64,000 nt of DNA from Fluoribacter gormanii (GCF_900156395.1 NZ_FTNL01000001.1:237207-301206); one strand, 5' to 3'. Shown: positions 38,267 to 49,703, counted from the stretch's first letter. Notes: a model not told the origin generated them from the sequence alone. Program-made: numbers and translations.

Positions 38267-39886
38267 ATGAAAAAATACCTCTGTTCCATTTTTCTTTTTC
38301 TAAATTGTCTCAACACCTATGCGCAAATTCATCAACCGAAATTGGTTGTTCAACTGGTAATCGATCAATTGCGTGGCGATTTAATTTTTCAACATCAGCA
38401 ACAATTTGGGAATGGAGGATTTAATTACTTATTAAGCCATGCCATTGATTATCATAATACGCATCACCCCCATGCCAATACAACTACGTGTGCAGGACAT
38501 GCTACTGTTGCAACGGGAAGTTTTCCTGCCTTACACGGCATTGTTAATAATGAATGGTATGACCGAAAATCTCGGCAAATGGTCTATTGCATGGAAGATT
38601 TAAAAACTAATATATTGCAAACATCTCATACACGTATTGCTATTCCGGGGCGATCTCCTAAAAATTTATATGTTTCAACGTTAAGTGATGAAGTCGTACT
38701 TTCCCAAAAAGGACGTGTCTTTGGTGTTTCTTTAAAAGATCGTTCAGCAATAGCTCTCGCAGGTCATGCGGGTAAAGCATTCTGGTTTGATACAACCAAT
38801 GGTGGTTTTATTACCAGTACTTACTACTATAAACAATACCCCCAATGGGTTAAAAATTGGAATAAAAATTATCATCCCCAAGACTACGATTGGCATCTAA
38901 GCCGTTCTAAAAGTGAATATCAAAATGCTAATTCTCCTGTTTTCCATCATGAAGATGAACTTTTTGGTCAAACCTTCCCACATCATATAACTCAGGCTCC
39001 TAGCCCTGAATACTTTAAATCATTGTCCCGAACACCTAAAGCAGATCAATTAACCGCAGATTTTGCAGAACAACTTTTAACTAAAGAACGATTAGGACAA
39101 TCTTCTGGGAAAACTGATTATTTAGGTATTAGCTTCTCTGGTGTTGATGCGATTGGCCATCAATTTGGCCCCAATAGCCTTGAATCAGAAGATAATTTAT
39201 TAGAATTAGACAAAACTCTGGCACATCTCTTTGCTGTTATTGACAAACAAGTAGGCCTCAACAACACGCTTATTGTACTTACCGCAGATCATGGCGTAAA
39301 TGATGGACCAACCTATCTCAAAGCACATCATATGGATGAAATTAATCCCATTAATATCCCACAAATGGAACAATACATTCGTGCCTCATTAAAAAGCCGA
39401 TATGCTCTTCCAGAACAAACACTAATGTCGATTACCCCGCCATATATCTATCTTAATCATAAGGTAATAAATAAACATAAAATAGAACTGAATGAGGTGA
39501 AACGTTATATTGCACATGCTTTAACCCTGCAACCTGGAATATTCAAAGCATATGCTTTGCCAATTACAGATATTGAAAAAGATTGGCTTAGCGCTAAAGT
39601 CAATAAGATGTATTTTCCAAATCGGTCTGGGGATATTTACCTCATTCAACCCCCAAATCAATCATATGGCACTAAAGGTAAAGATCGCGTTGCTCATGGC
39701 AGTCCTTGGCAATATGACAGTTTTGTTCCATTGCTATTTGTCCATCCGGATTTTAAAGCACAACGCATATTTCGCACGACGTACACCACGGACATTGCTC
39801 CTACTTTATCTGCGGTGCTTATGATAAAAAATCCGTCTGCAGCCACTGGACACCCCTTGCAGGAAGTGCTATCAGCTTTTAATTAA
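38267..39886 (+). CDS. Secreted alkaline phosphatase-superfamily protein (PafA-like)
   Basis: 539 residues with a signal peptide (YLCSIFLFLNCLNTYA). The alkaline phosphatase superfamily core is complete: VVQLVIDQLRGD (metal Asp), ANTTTCAGHATVATGS with a Thr nucleophile as in PafA-type phosphate monoesterases, ISFSGVDAIGHQFGP, LIVLTADHGVND and VAHGSPWQYDSFVPL (metal ligands Asp/His). The protein should dephosphorylate organic phosphates in the periplasm or outside the cell. A Thr nucleophile and the C-terminal DIAPTLSAVLMI segment argue against a nucleotide pyrophosphatase. It follows a weak PmrA-like element. Confidence 0.88.
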   Translation: MKKYLCSIFLFLNCLNTYAQIHQPKLVVQLVIDQLRGDLIFQHQQQFGNGGFNYLLSHAIDYHNTHHPHANTTTCAGHATVATGSFPALHGIVNNEWYDRKSRQMVYCMEDLKTNILQTSHTRIAIPGRSPKNLYVSTLSDEVVLSQKGRVFGVSLKDRSAIALAGHAGKAFWFDTTNGGFITSTYYYKQYPQWVKNWNKNYHPQDYDWHLSRSKSEYQNANSPVFHHEDELFGQTFPHHITQAPSPEYFKSLSRTPKADQLTADFAEQLLTKERLGQSSGKTDYLGISFSGVDAIGHQFGPNSLESEDNLLELDKTLAHLFAVIDKQVGLNNTLIVLTADHGVNDGPTYLKAHHMDEINPINIPQMEQYIRASLKSRYALPEQTLMSITPPYIYLNHKVINKHKIELNEVKRYIAHALTLQPGIFKAYALPITDIEKDWLSAKVNKMYFPNRSGDIYLIQPPNQSYGTKGKDRVAHGSPWQYDSFVPLLFVHPDFKAQRIFRTTYTTDIAPTLSAVLMIKNPSAATGHPLQEVLSAFN

Positions 39887-39890
39887 ATAT

Positions 39891-39921
39891 GTAGCCCTGG
39901 TTGCACTAAACCCAGGGCTAC
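39891..39921. terminator. Palindrome after the phosphatase gene
   Basis: GTAGCCCTGG (39891-39900) pairs with CCCAGGGCTAC (39911-39921) over a short loop, five bases after the gene's stop; ATTTTAA follows. It has the TAGCC..GGCTA ends of the REP-like family and probably serves as the terminator. Confidence 0.65.
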
Positions 39922-40075
39922 ATTTTAACTGTGGAAATCAGCTAAACTTACATTATAGAATTGATCGATTTATTTGCTCTAAAAACCAGTGCTATAATAA
40001 GCAAACCCTAATTTAAAGATTGAATTTAACACAAAAAACCTTTAGTATTTGCACGAAATTTCTTACGATATCATC

Positions 40076-40711
40076 ATGAACAAACAAGCGATAATTATTG
40101 GGATTTCAGGCCCTTCTGCATCAGGTAAAAGTCTTTTAGCGAATACCATCGTTAATGAGCTTGGCTCGGAACAAGTAGTAGTTATTTCTGAAGACGCCTA
40201 CTATAAAGATAATGGCCATTTGCCTTTCCCTGAACGAGAAAAAATAAACTACGATCACCCTGATTCTTTCGATCATAGTTTGCTTTGCGAACATTTACGA
40301 CAATTAAGAGATGGTAGACCTGTTGAAATTCCCATTTATTCTCACTCCAAGCACATGCGCTTGCCTGAAACCAGAACAGTGGGACAACATGCCATTATTA
40401 TCCTTGAGGGTATTTTACTCTTTAGCGATAAAGAGTTACGCGAAATAATGGATATTCGAATTTTTATGTCCACTCCGCTCGATGTGTGTTTAACCCGACG
40501 CTTAAAAAGAGATGTGGTTGAACGACATAGAACCTTTGAATCAGTAGTACATCAATATGAAACAACAGTACGCCCCATGTACTTGCAGTTTATTGAACCA
40601 TCCAGTCGCTATGCAGACATTATTGTTCCTCGCGGAGGAGAAAACAGGATTGCTATTGAAATGATTCAGGCTAAGATGCGTGAATTGTTAGCATTGCATA
40701 CTAATCAATGA
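40076..40711 (+). CDS. udk: Uridine kinase
   Basis: 211 residues from the ATG at 40076; an in-frame TTG at 40049 is not needed. It phosphorylates uridine and cytidine. P-loop GISGPSASGKS, the acceptor-site region EDAYYKD and FPEREKINYDHPDSFDHSLL, then ILEGILLFSDKELREIMDIRIF, STPLDVCLTRRLKRDVVERHRTFESVVHQYETTVRPMYLQFIEPS. Normal family length. Pyrimidine salvage complement to pyrD and pyrG in this window. Confidence 0.96.
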   Translation: MNKQAIIIGISGPSASGKSLLANTIVNELGSEQVVVISEDAYYKDNGHLPFPEREKINYDHPDSFDHSLLCEHLRQLRDGRPVEIPIYSHSKHMRLPETRTVGQHAIIILEGILLFSDKELREIMDIRIFMSTPLDVCLTRRLKRDVVERHRTFESVVHQYETTVRPMYLQFIEPSSRYADIIVPRGGENRIAIEMIQAKMRELLALHTNQ

Positions 40712-40715
40712 GAGC

Positions 40716-40749
40716 TCGATATGAAAAATAAATTTATTTTTCATATCGA
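40716..40749. promoter_or_regulatory. Perfect 34-bp AT-rich palindrome between udk and fabI
   Basis: Starting TCGATATGAAAAATAAA, the second 17 bases are the exact reverse complement of the first. It begins five bases after the udk stop and about 125 bases before fabI. The outer TCGATAT/ATATCGA recurs in part at about 40840 (GATATCGA). It may be a terminator-like hairpin or an operator. Confidence 0.55.
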
Positions 40750-40872
40750 ATTGAATAATTTAAACAGGATCTCGTATAAATGCTAACATTTACGGGATAA
40801 CATTCGTATAGCGATATAAAAGACATTAAAATGACTTTGATATCGAACTCATATTAATTAATTGAGGAGAGA

Positions 40873-41664
40873 ATGGTGGGATTTTTAGCGGGTAAAAAGG
40901 CACTCATTATTGGGCTGGCTAGCAATAGATCTATTGCTTATGGTATTGCCAAAGCATTTCATGAACAAGGAGCCGAATTAGCGTTTACTTATCAAAATGA
41001 GCGTTTGAAAGATCGTGTGGAAACAATGGCTGCTGAATTCAATTCATCGCTAACCTTTCCTTGTGATGTAGCTCATGATGAAGAAATCAAAGCTCTTTTT
41101 TCAAATCTCCGCAAGCATTGGGACCACTTGGATATCCTAATTCATTCAGTAGCCTATGCTCCAGCAGATCAAATAAGTGGAGATTTTGTTGAGTCGTGCA
41201 CTCGTGAAGGCTTTAGAATTGCACATGATATCAGTGCATACAGTCTTGTAGGTCTTGCACAAGCTGCTTTGCCTATGATGGAAGGTACTGAAGGTTCTCT
41301 GTTAACCCTAAGTTACTATGGTGCTGAAAAAGCCGTACCTAACTATAATGTTATGGGTGTTGCCAAGGCAAGTCTTGAAGCTTCCGTTCGTTATTTAGCT
41401 GCAAGCTTAGGTTCTAAAGGCATTCGAATTAATGCTATATCAGCAGGACCAATCAAAACACTTGCTGCTGCTGGAATTAAGGATTTCCGCAAAATTCAAA
41501 ATGCTTATGCTAATATTACCCCGCTCCATAGAAACGTTACTATTGAAGAAGTTGGGAATACTGCTGCATTTTTATGTTCTAACTTAGCTTCAGGAATAAC
41601 CGGCGAAGTAGTACATGTTGATGCAGGTTACCATGCCGTATCTACTATGAGTGATCTCAGCTAA
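40873..41664 (+). CDS. fabI: Enoyl-[acyl-carrier-protein] reductase (NADH)
   Basis: 263 residues. It performs the last step of each fatty-acid elongation cycle. The NAD-binding start [23 protein letters not shown], the [21 protein letters not shown] block with both Tyr residues (148 and 158) and Lys165, and [17 protein letters not shown] are diagnostic of FabI. Length and lysine spacing (Tyr-x6-Lys) match. GAGGAG lies before the ATG. The terminator-like hairpin at 41673 follows. Confidence 0.96.
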   Translation: MVGFLAGKKALIIGLASNRSIAYGIAKAFHEQGAELAFTYQNERLKDRVETMAAEFNSSLTFPCDVAHDEEIKALFSNLRKHWDHLDILIHSVAYAPADQISGDFVESCTREGFRIAHDISAYSLVGLAQAALPMMEGTEGSLLTLSYYGAEKAVPNYNVMGVAKASLEASVRYLAASLGSKGIRINAISAGPIKTLAAAGIKDFRKIQNAYANITPLHRNVTIEEVGNTAAFLCSNLASGITGEVVHVDAGYHAVSTMSDLS

Positions 41665-41672
41665 GCTTTTTT

Positions 41673-41696
41673 ACCTCTCCTATAATCAGGAGAGGT
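41673..41696 (+). terminator. Hairpin terminator after fabI
   Basis: ACCTCTCCT (41673-41681) pairs perfectly with AGGAGAGGT (41688-41696), nine pairs, six-base loop, followed by TTAATTC. The run of T follows only weakly. Confidence 0.7.
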
Positions 41697-41823
41697 TTAA
41701 TTCACAGAAAATGGGTTTTGATTCTGGATAGAGCTACAAACTTGCATCGAACCATAAGCCAAAATTTAAAAAACCATCCCCCAAAGTTTCTCATTTGCAA
41801 AACTCGCTAGTTATTTTATCTAA

Positions 41824-41988
41824 CAGCCTAATGATATTTTATGGGTATGTCAGCTATTAATCAAAGATAATAACGGCATATACCTTTTGCACTATGCCAT
41901 TAAGAAAGGAGATATGGGAGAAAAAAATAGACAAAAATGGCTAGAAAATTTAAAAAATAGTGTGACATTAGAAGCGGCTAAAAATTAG
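41824..41988 (+). pseudogene. Possible 54-codon remnant with ankyrin-like text
   Basis: In the 340-base stretch between fabI and the repeat protein, one frame stays open from a stop at 41821 to TAG at 41986. It reads ...DNNGIYLLHYAIKKGDMGEKNRQKWLENLK.... The phrase GIYLLHYAIKKGD resembles an ankyrin repeat (GxTxLHYAAxxGD). No upstream start fits. An ATG at 41914 preceded by AAGGAG could start a 24-residue peptide. Either a decayed fragment or chance. Confidence 0.3.
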
Positions 41989-42002
41989 AATAATATGAAT
42001 GA

Positions 42003-42290
42003 TTAGCGATGTTTCGGAGCATTAGGCTCAAGATCTTCAGTTTCTGTAGGTGTATCATTTGGGTCCAAAGGATTTTTCTGGTTGATCAGTTGTGCGGGAA
42101 GATGTGTTGCACCTACCAGAGTATTCGTAAGAACTTCCATTTCACGTCGAGTATCGTTTGAATCATAAGTAATTTTTTCGATTTCATCCAATTCTTTTTT
42201 AGTATCGATTGGATCATAAGTAAGTTCATCATTACCCAATTTTTCTTGAGTATCGAGCTTTTTAATCTCATGCCATTTAGACTTTTTCAT
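42003..42290 (-). CDS. Short acidic repeat protein
   Basis: 95 residues from the ATG at 42290 (KKSKWHEIKKL...); the frame continues upstream to an ATG at 42335 but without a better ribosome site. It holds two near-copies of a 17-residue unit: LTYDPIDTKKELDEIEK and ITYDSNDTRREMEVLTN, encoded by 51-bp DNA repeats, and a third weaker copy (PLDPNDTPTETEDLEP). No family is recognised. Repeat style and acidic composition resemble surface or secreted accessory proteins; function unknown. Confidence 0.6.
   Translation of the reverse strand: MKKSKWHEIKKLDTQEKLGNDELTYDPIDTKKELDEIEKITYDSNDTRREMEVLTNTLVGATHLPAQLINQKNPLDPNDTPTETEDLEPNAPKHR
42123..42224 (-). repeat. Tandem 51-bp coding repeats
   Basis: Two adjacent units inside the acidic protein gene share TTACTTATGAT at their start and have the 51-bp period, 17 codons. 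A third diverged unit lies around 42028-42075. Confidence 0.7.
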
Positions 42291-42364
42291 AATATGCTCA
42301 AAAGAACAGTTTAAATACATTATAGCATGATCCAATCCAACAGGATGTAGAAGGAAGAAATTGA

Positions 42365-43189
42365 TTACTCAATTTCCCCTGTATTTTTATATACTTTATC
42401 CAATTCCTTTAATGACTCCAGTAAGAGTTTCATTTTAGCCAAAGGCCAACTGTTAGGACCATCACTCAAAGCCTTATCTGGATCAGGATGAGTTTCCATA
42501 AACAATCCTGAAATGCCTGCAGCAACTGCAGCACGGGCAAGAACTGGAACAAACTCGCGTTGTCCACCTGAAACGCCATTATTTCCACCAGGCAACTGCA
42601 CCGAATGTGTTGCATCATAAACAACAGGACAACCAGTTTCTCGCATAATGGCTAAAGAACGCATATCAGAAACCAAATTGTTATAGCCAAAACTTACACC
42701 GCGCTCACATGCCATAATTTGCTCATTACCGCATGCTTTTGCCTTGGCAATTACATGTTTCATTTCCCAAGGAGCTAAAAATTGTCCTTTTTTGATATTA
42801 ACAGGCTTATTCATCGACGCTACTTTCTGGATAAAGTTAGTCTGTCTGCATAAAAACGCCGGAGTTTGTAACACATCCACAACACTCGATACCTCCAACA
42901 ATGGAGTATCTTCATGAACATCAGTTAAAACAGGAACACCTACCTGATTTTTTACTTTTTCTAAAATGGATAATCCTTTTTCAAAACCTGGACCTCGGTA
43001 ACTGGATATTGAAGAACGGTTTGCTTTATCAAAAGAAGATTTATATATAAAAGGAATCTGCAGTTGCTTGCATATTTCTTTTAAATAACCTGCGGTTTCC
43101 AAAGCGAGTTCTTCACTTTCAATGACACACGGTCCAGCAATTAAAAATAAAGGCTTATCTATACCTACTTCAAATCCACATAATTTCAT
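42365..43189 (-). CDS. kdsA: 3-Deoxy-D-manno-octulosonate 8-phosphate synthase
   Basis: 274 residues. It condenses phosphoenolpyruvate and arabinose 5-phosphate to KDO-8-phosphate for lipopolysaccharide. [101 protein letters not shown] and [15 protein letters not shown] are all present. It starts two bases after the stop of pyrG, so it is part of the pyrG operon. Confidence 0.97.
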   Translation of the reverse strand: MKLCGFEVGIDKPLFLIAGPCVIESEELALETAGYLKEICKQLQIPFIYKSSFDKANRSSISSYRGPGFEKGLSILEKVKNQVGVPVLTDVHEDTPLLEVSSVVDVLQTPAFLCRQTNFIQKVASMNKPVNIKKGQFLAPWEMKHVIAKAKACGNEQIMACERGVSFGYNNLVSDMRSLAIMRETGCPVVYDATHSVQLPGGNNGVSGGQREFVPVLARAAVAAGISGLFMETHPDPDKALSDGPNSWPLAKMKLLLESLKELDKVYKNTGEIE

Positions 43190-43191
43190 AC

Positions 43192-44841
<1,650 letters not shown>

Positions 44842-44889
44842 CTAATTAAGTACTGTTCAGTAGAGAAATAGAGAATTCGGATTTCATTA

Positions 44890-44959
44890 TAGCCTGAGTG
44901 CAGCGGAACCAGGGTCTTACACTGGAAAACCTGAGTTCGGCTACGCTGCATCCAGGCTA
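44890..44959. repeat. REP-like palindrome between pyrG and ribBA
   Basis: TAGCCTGAGTGCAGCGGAAC and, on the far side, CGCTGCATCCAGGCTA form an imperfect inverted repeat. It belongs to the TAGCCTGG...CCAGGCTA family in this window. Confidence 0.7.
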
Positions 44960-44996
44960 CAACATACCGTGGCTACAAACGAATCAGAACACTGAC

Positions 44997-46205
44997 CTAA
45001 CTTATCGCCAATAAATGCCCCATTTTCTCTTTCTTAGTTTTTAAATATCTGTGACTTTCCTTAGTAGGTTCTATTTCTAAAGGCACTCTCTCCATAACCT
45101 TTACTCCATAACGATCAACAGCAGCAATTTTTGATGGATTATTGGTTAATAATCTTATTGCATCAATACCAAAATATTTAAGTATTTGATAGGCAATCGC
45201 ATAATTTCTGCTGTCTGCAGGAAGACCTAGCTGATGATTCGCATCAACGGTATCCCAACCTTGCTCCTGCAAGGCATAAGCTTTTAGTTTATTTGCTAAA
45301 CCAATTCCTCGACCTTCCTGGCGTAAATAAATTAAGATACCACCCTCAGCCGCAATAAGAGACAAAGATTGCTCCAATTGGTTGCCACAATCGCACTTAC
45401 AAGAGCCAAAAATATCGCCTGTAATACATTCTGAATGAATACGTACTAGAGGCACGCGATTAGCAAATTTAGGTGGCTTAACCAATGCAAAATGCTCTGC
45501 ACAATCAAGTTCATTTGCAAAAACGGTCATATTAAAATCACCTTTGTCTTGCAAAGGAATACGTGTTGAAGCAGCCGCATCGACTAACATTTCATGACGA
45601 ATTCGATATTCTATCAAATCTTTAATCGTTACCAGAGGTATATTATGTTTTTCGGAAAATGCAACCAATTCATCTCGTCTACTCATGGTGCCATCTTCGT
45701 TAATAATTTCACAAATTACAGCGGCAGGAGTTAAGCCAGCAAGTTTTGCCAGGTCAACACTACCCTCTGTTTGTCCAGGTCGTTCCAAAACGCCCTTTTT
45801 CTTGGCACGCAAAGGAAAAACATGTCCGGGAGAAATAACATCTGCAGGGCCACTCTCAGGAGCAATCGCGACTTTAATAGTCTGAGCCCTATCTTTAGCG
45901 GAAATACCTGTTGATACACCTTCTGCTGCCTCTATAGATACAGTAAAGGCTGTACCATAAGGAGACCTATTATTTTGCGCCATCATTGGTAATTGTAATT
46001 TATCAATTAGTTCATCAGCCATAGACAAGCAGATCAAACCACAACCATGACGAGACATAAAGTTAATTGCTTCTGGCGTTGCATATTCTGCGGCCACAAC
46101 CAGATCCCCTTCATTTTCCCTATCTTCATCATCCATTAAAATAACCATTTTACCGGCTTTGAGTGTTTCCACTGCGTGTTCTATTGTAGCTAATGAATAC
46201 TTCAT
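44997..46205 (-). CDS. ribBA: Bifunctional DHBP synthase / GTP cyclohydrolase II
   Basis: 402 residues. N-terminal dihydroxybutanone-phosphate synthase (about 1-200) with VILMDDEDRENEGDLVVAA and GHVFPLRA; C-terminal GTP cyclohydrolase II (about 205-402) with VRIHSECITGDIFGSCKCDCGNQL (zinc cysteines), YLRQEGRGIGLANKLKAYALQ and RLLTNNPSKIAAVDRYGVKV. It provides both branch substrates of riboflavin synthesis. Downstream of ribD on the same strand, 29 bases apart, but ribE and ribH are not in the window. No FMN riboswitch was recognised upstream. Confidence 0.95.
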   Translation of the reverse strand: MKYSLATIEHAVETLKAGKMVILMDDEDRENEGDLVVAAEYATPEAINFMSRHGCGLICLSMADELIDKLQLPMMAQNNRSPYGTAFTVSIEAAEGVSTGISAKDRAQTIKVAIAPESGPADVISPGHVFPLRAKKKGVLERPGQTEGSVDLAKLAGLTPAAVICEIINEDGTMSRRDELVAFSEKHNIPLVTIKDLIEYRIRHEMLVDAAASTRIPLQDKGDFNMTVFANELDCAEHFALVKPPKFANRVPLVRIHSECITGDIFGSCKCDCGNQLEQSLSLIAAEGGILIYLRQEGRGIGLANKLKAYALQEQGWDTVDANHQLGLPADSRNYAIAYQILKYFGIDAIRLLTNNPSKIAAVDRYGVKVMERVPLEIEPTKESHRYLKTKKEKMGHLLAIS

Positions 46206-46234
46206 AACGCGACCTCATTTGATCCAGTGTTCAT

Positions 46235-47287
46235 TTAATCCTCCTGCCAATCCAGACATGCTATCATATTGTCGCCCATAGCATGCCAAGAAATAGTATG
46301 CGTTCGGTCAAATATTCCACTCTGCTGGTATGCTGAAATTGCATCGTGCTCCAAAATGCTTGGAACGATATATAAATAAGTTCGATGAACTAACCTTTCC
46401 TGGTGCAGTGCACTAAAAAGGGTCCCTCCTGCTTCAACCCAAACATCGTGGTATCCCAGTCCACCGAGATGGCTGATCACAGCATCTAAATCCATTACCC
46501 CGTTTTTCATGGGCATGAAATGCAAAGTACTGTTAGGATAAGAAACTTCCCGCTCATTGCAATGATACACATGACAATGAGCCGCGGTTGAAAAAATTAT
46601 AGATTGTTGGTCAAGACTCAACTGCCTATCAATAATTGCGACAGGCTTTGCCTGTTTTTCCTGGCCTAAACGCACGTTCATCTTGGGATTATCCAGACTC
46701 ACTGTTTTGGCAGTAGTAAGAATCACATCCGCGGCAGCACGCATTTGATGCGTAAATTCTTCACATAAAGTATTCGACAAAATAACACGCTCCCCTACTG
46801 AGCGTCCAATTTTACCATTTAGGGTTTGCGCAATTTTCACTGTTACTCTTGGTCTTTTGGTTACAGTCCAGTAGGAGTAACTTTTATAAAATTCGGTAAT
46901 TTCATCTACCGGATAATGCGTCACCTTAATTCCATGGGCTCGTAATTTTTCTGAGGAATTATTTTTAGCTACAACTGGATTAGGATCCAAATAAGCAAAA
47001 ACGACTTCCTCCACTCCATGATTAATAATCGCATCAACACAAGGTGGTGTTCTTCCCCAATGATTACATGGCTCAAGAGAAATATATAGAGAAACCCCTG
47101 GCATTTTAGGAGGAATCTGTGTTAACAATAATTGTTCTGCGTGCGGAGTCCCTGCGCATCTATGGCTTGCTTGTGCTATAATAGTTCCATTTTGCACAGC
47201 AACCGCGCCAACACAGGGATTAGGGGCGCAATGGCCTTGTCCAATCCGGGCCTGTTCAAGTGCTGCGAGCAAAAACTTTTTGTGCAT
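46235..47287 (-). CDS. ribD: Riboflavin biosynthesis deaminase/reductase RibD
   Basis: 350 residues. N-terminal cytidine-deaminase-like domain: GHCAPNPCVGAVAV, TPHAEQLLL with HAE zinc/proton relay, and SLEPCNHWGRTPPCVDAI (zinc Cys pair). C-terminal reductase domain: RPRVTVKIAQTLNGKIG, HQMRAAADVILTTAKTVSLDNPKMNVR and DVWVEAGGTLFSALHQERLV. It deaminates and reduces the pyrimidine intermediate of riboflavin synthesis. The first gene of ribD-ribBA. Confidence 0.95.
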   Translation of the reverse strand: MHKKFLLAALEQARIGQGHCAPNPCVGAVAVQNGTIIAQASHRCAGTPHAEQLLLTQIPPKMPGVSLYISLEPCNHWGRTPPCVDAIINHGVEEVVFAYLDPNPVVAKNNSSEKLRAHGIKVTHYPVDEITEFYKSYSYWTVTKRPRVTVKIAQTLNGKIGRSVGERVILSNTLCEEFTHQMRAAADVILTTAKTVSLDNPKMNVRLGQEKQAKPVAIIDRQLSLDQQSIIFSTAAHCHVYHCNEREVSYPNSTLHFMPMKNGVMDLDAVISHLGGLGYHDVWVEAGGTLFSALHQERLVHRTYLYIVPSILEHDAISAYQQSGIFDRTHTISWHAMGDNMIACLDWQED

Positions 47288-47432
47288 TGTTTAAGTACCT
47301 TTACTATGATGCAAGGTAACTGCTCAACACTAAATAGGCGTAATCCCGAAGGACAAAACGCGGGATAACGAGAGAGGATGAGTAGTTACGATGTGTGAAT
47401 GATAACAAATTATTCAATTTTTGAGTAGCCTA

Positions 47433-48818
47433 ATGATTAAATTGAAAATTAAGAAAAACATATATTGGATACTTTTAACGAGTATTTTTGCCCAACCTTC
47501 TTTTGCCGATGGCCTGTCCCCGTACTCAACCAGTGAGCTGGAACAACTGGAAAAAGAATTCGTACAGCAAATCAATCAATCAGAAAGCGTTGAACGAAAT
47601 CCATTAGCAAGCCAATATATTAATCGCATTGGAAAAAACCTGGCTCATGCGGGTCATATTAAAACGCCTGATTTTTTTATAGTAAAATCAAATGAAATCA
47701 ATGCATTTGCAGGTCCTGGTGGACATATAGGTATCAATTCACAACTTATTTTAACCACCAGCACTGAAAGCGAGCTTGCAGGGGTAATGGCCCATGAAAT
47801 CGCACACGTCCGTTTGCATCACCTCTACAGAATGCTCGAACATCAAAAACAAATGCGCGTCCCCATGCTTGCGTCGATACTGGCAACTGCTGCTTTAGGA
47901 GTAATTAATCCCACAGTTGGAATGGCTGGAATGATGGGAGCCTTAACAGGATTCTCGCAAGACAACATCAATTTTACCCGCTCCAAAGAAAAAGAGGCGG
48001 ATAGGATCGGAATTGATATGTTGACCAAAGCAGGATATAACCCCAAAGGCATGGCTGCGTTTTTTAAAAAAATGCAGGAAAATTCACGTTATTACTATAC
48101 GGCAAATGTACCGGCCATTCTCCGTACTCACCCGCTGGATGGAGACAGGATAGCCGAAGCAGAAAACCGTATCGCCCAATCTTCACATAAAAAGCATGTA
48201 GATTCACCAGAGTATCACTTAGTTAAGGAATTAATCCGCACATCAGTCACTCGAGAACCTAAAGCGTTATTCGATTATTATGAGCATCAATGCAACAAAA
48301 AAACCCCAACCCATGCCTGCCAATATGGCTATGCTCTTACCTTAATCAATAATAATAATTATGCAAAAGCAGCTACTATTTTAACTCCTTTATTGGCAGA
48401 AAATAATAATCTCTATTTTCAAATTGCTATGGCACAAGCTGAAACAGGAATGTCCCAACATAAAGCCGCACTGACTCGATTAGAAGAAATACAAAAAAAC
48501 TATCCAGACAATTACGCAGCACTTATGGCGTACGCTCAAGGTTTACTGGCTGCGAATCAAAATGAAAAAGCAACCAGTATTTTGCTTAAAGGGAGTAGAA
48601 AATATAAACACGATCTCCCTTTGTGTCGTGAGTTAGCTCGAGCACAAGCACAATCACATCAAAAAAGTTACGCCTATTTTACTCAGGCTCAATGTTTGCT
48701 TCTCGAAGGACAAAAAAGAGCTGCGGTAGCGCAACTTAAAGTGGCCCGTGGGCTTGCGAAAAAGGATCCTTATTTATCAGCAAGAATCTCTGCCAAAATT
48801 GATGAAATTGTGAATTAA
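47433..48818 (+). CDS. bepA: Periplasmic M48 metalloprotease with TPR repeats, BepA-like
   Basis: 461 residues from the ATG at 47433; an in-frame TTG at 47421 is not convincing. Signal peptide at 1-25 (ILLTSIFAQPSFA). Zinc motif HEIAH at 121-125 and the third ligand in FTRSKEKEADRIG. The chaperone-like C-terminal half (from about 260) carries TPR repeats (LALINNNNYAKAATILTPLL, ...). It is the layout of BepA/YfgC, which degrades or folds stalled outer-membrane beta-barrel proteins such as LptD. A hairpin terminator follows at 48842. Confidence 0.92.
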   Translation: MIKLKIKKNIYWILLTSIFAQPSFADGLSPYSTSELEQLEKEFVQQINQSESVERNPLASQYINRIGKNLAHAGHIKTPDFFIVKSNEINAFAGPGGHIGINSQLILTTSTESELAGVMAHEIAHVRLHHLYRMLEHQKQMRVPMLASILATAALGVINPTVGMAGMMGALTGFSQDNINFTRSKEKEADRIGIDMLTKAGYNPKGMAAFFKKMQENSRYYYTANVPAILRTHPLDGDRIAEAENRIAQSSHKKHVDSPEYHLVKELIRTSVTREPKALFDYYEHQCNKKTPTHACQYGYALTLINNNNYAKAATILTPLLAENNNLYFQIAMAQAETGMSQHKAALTRLEEIQKNYPDNYAALMAYAQGLLAANQNEKATSILLKGSRKYKHDLPLCRELARAQAQSHQKSYAYFTQAQCLLLEGQKRAAVAQLKVARGLAKKDPYLSARISAKIDEIVN

Positions 48819-48841
48819 ACCAAAATATCTCTGCCTCACCC

Positions 48842-48873
48842 TTCCCTCTCCCACAATGGGAGGGGAACTTTTT
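48842..48873 (+). terminator. Rho-independent terminator after bepA
   Basis: A C-rich arm TTCCCTCTCCCA pairs with TGGGAGGGGAA (one mismatch) around a three-base loop, followed by CTTTTTC, about 25 bases after the bepA stop. Confidence 0.75.
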
Positions 48874-49024
48874 CTTCATCTAACCTACAATAGGAATAGA
48901 GTTTTTATTTCAATGAACAGATGTCCCTTCTCAGTTTTGGCTATAAGGTGCCTGTAAAGCGGATAAGGAGGCATTCCTTTTTCCCCACTGATAGAAGAAA
49001 AATTTTCTGACTCTACCCCCAAAA

Positions 49025-49510
49025 TTAATCTCGAAAATTCTCATATTGCAATGGCAATTTAATATTTGATTTCTTCAAAAGAGCAATTGTCTCTTGCAAT
49101 TCATCGCGTTTTTTACCTGTAACACGAATTTTATCTCCTTGAATAGACGCTTGAACCTTAATCTTGGAATCTTTTATGCATTTCACAATCTCTTTAGCTG
49201 TAGGCTGATCGATTCCTTGCTTAAAAGTCATATTTAAAGAATAAAATTTTCCGCTGTGCACCGGCTCATCTTCCATATCTACACCCGAAGCATCAAGATT
49301 GCGTTTACTGCAATGATTACGGAATAAATCCTCTAATTGTCTGACTTGAAAGTCTGATTCAGCGCGTAATGTCACCGTCAGTTCTTTAAGTTCTATGCTT
49401 GACTCTACGCCCCGAAAATCAAAGCGAGTGCCCATCTCACGCAAGGCATTATCAACCGCGTTACGTAATTCAACCATGTTTGTTTCAGAGACAATATCAA
49501 AAGAAGGCAT
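49025..49510 (-). CDS. yajQ: YajQ-family nucleotide-binding protein
   Basis: 161 residues, normal length. Start [34 protein letters not shown] and the conserved [54 protein letters not shown]. YajQ proteins bind nucleotides, and some homologues bind cyclic di-GMP, which could link it with the cyclase at 408, but that link is an inference. Single gene. Confidence 0.93.
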   Translation of the reverse strand: MPSFDIVSETNMVELRNAVDNALREMGTRFDFRGVESSIELKELTVTLRAESDFQVRQLEDLFRNHCSKRNLDASGVDMEDEPVHSGKFYSLNMTFKQGIDQPTAKEIVKCIKDSKIKVQASIQGDKIRVTGKKRDELQETIALLKKSNIKLPLQYENFRD

Positions 49511-49703
49511 AAGTTACTCATTCAAGTTAAAAAATATAATTTAACAAAAATCCGAATACTGCACCACAATTCCAAATGTCGATTCTTGTTGTTGCATATT
49601 CACCTAAAGAATGTTATCAAATTAATTGGCTTAAAAATATTCTATTTAGTTACCATCCGTACAATAACCTTCAGGTTATTCTAAATCTCAAGGAGTGAGA
49701 AGT

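Noticed and set aside
47288..47432. FMN riboswitch upstream of ribD
   Set aside because: The spacer between ribD and the divergent bepA is short and lacks the conserved RFN-element blocks.
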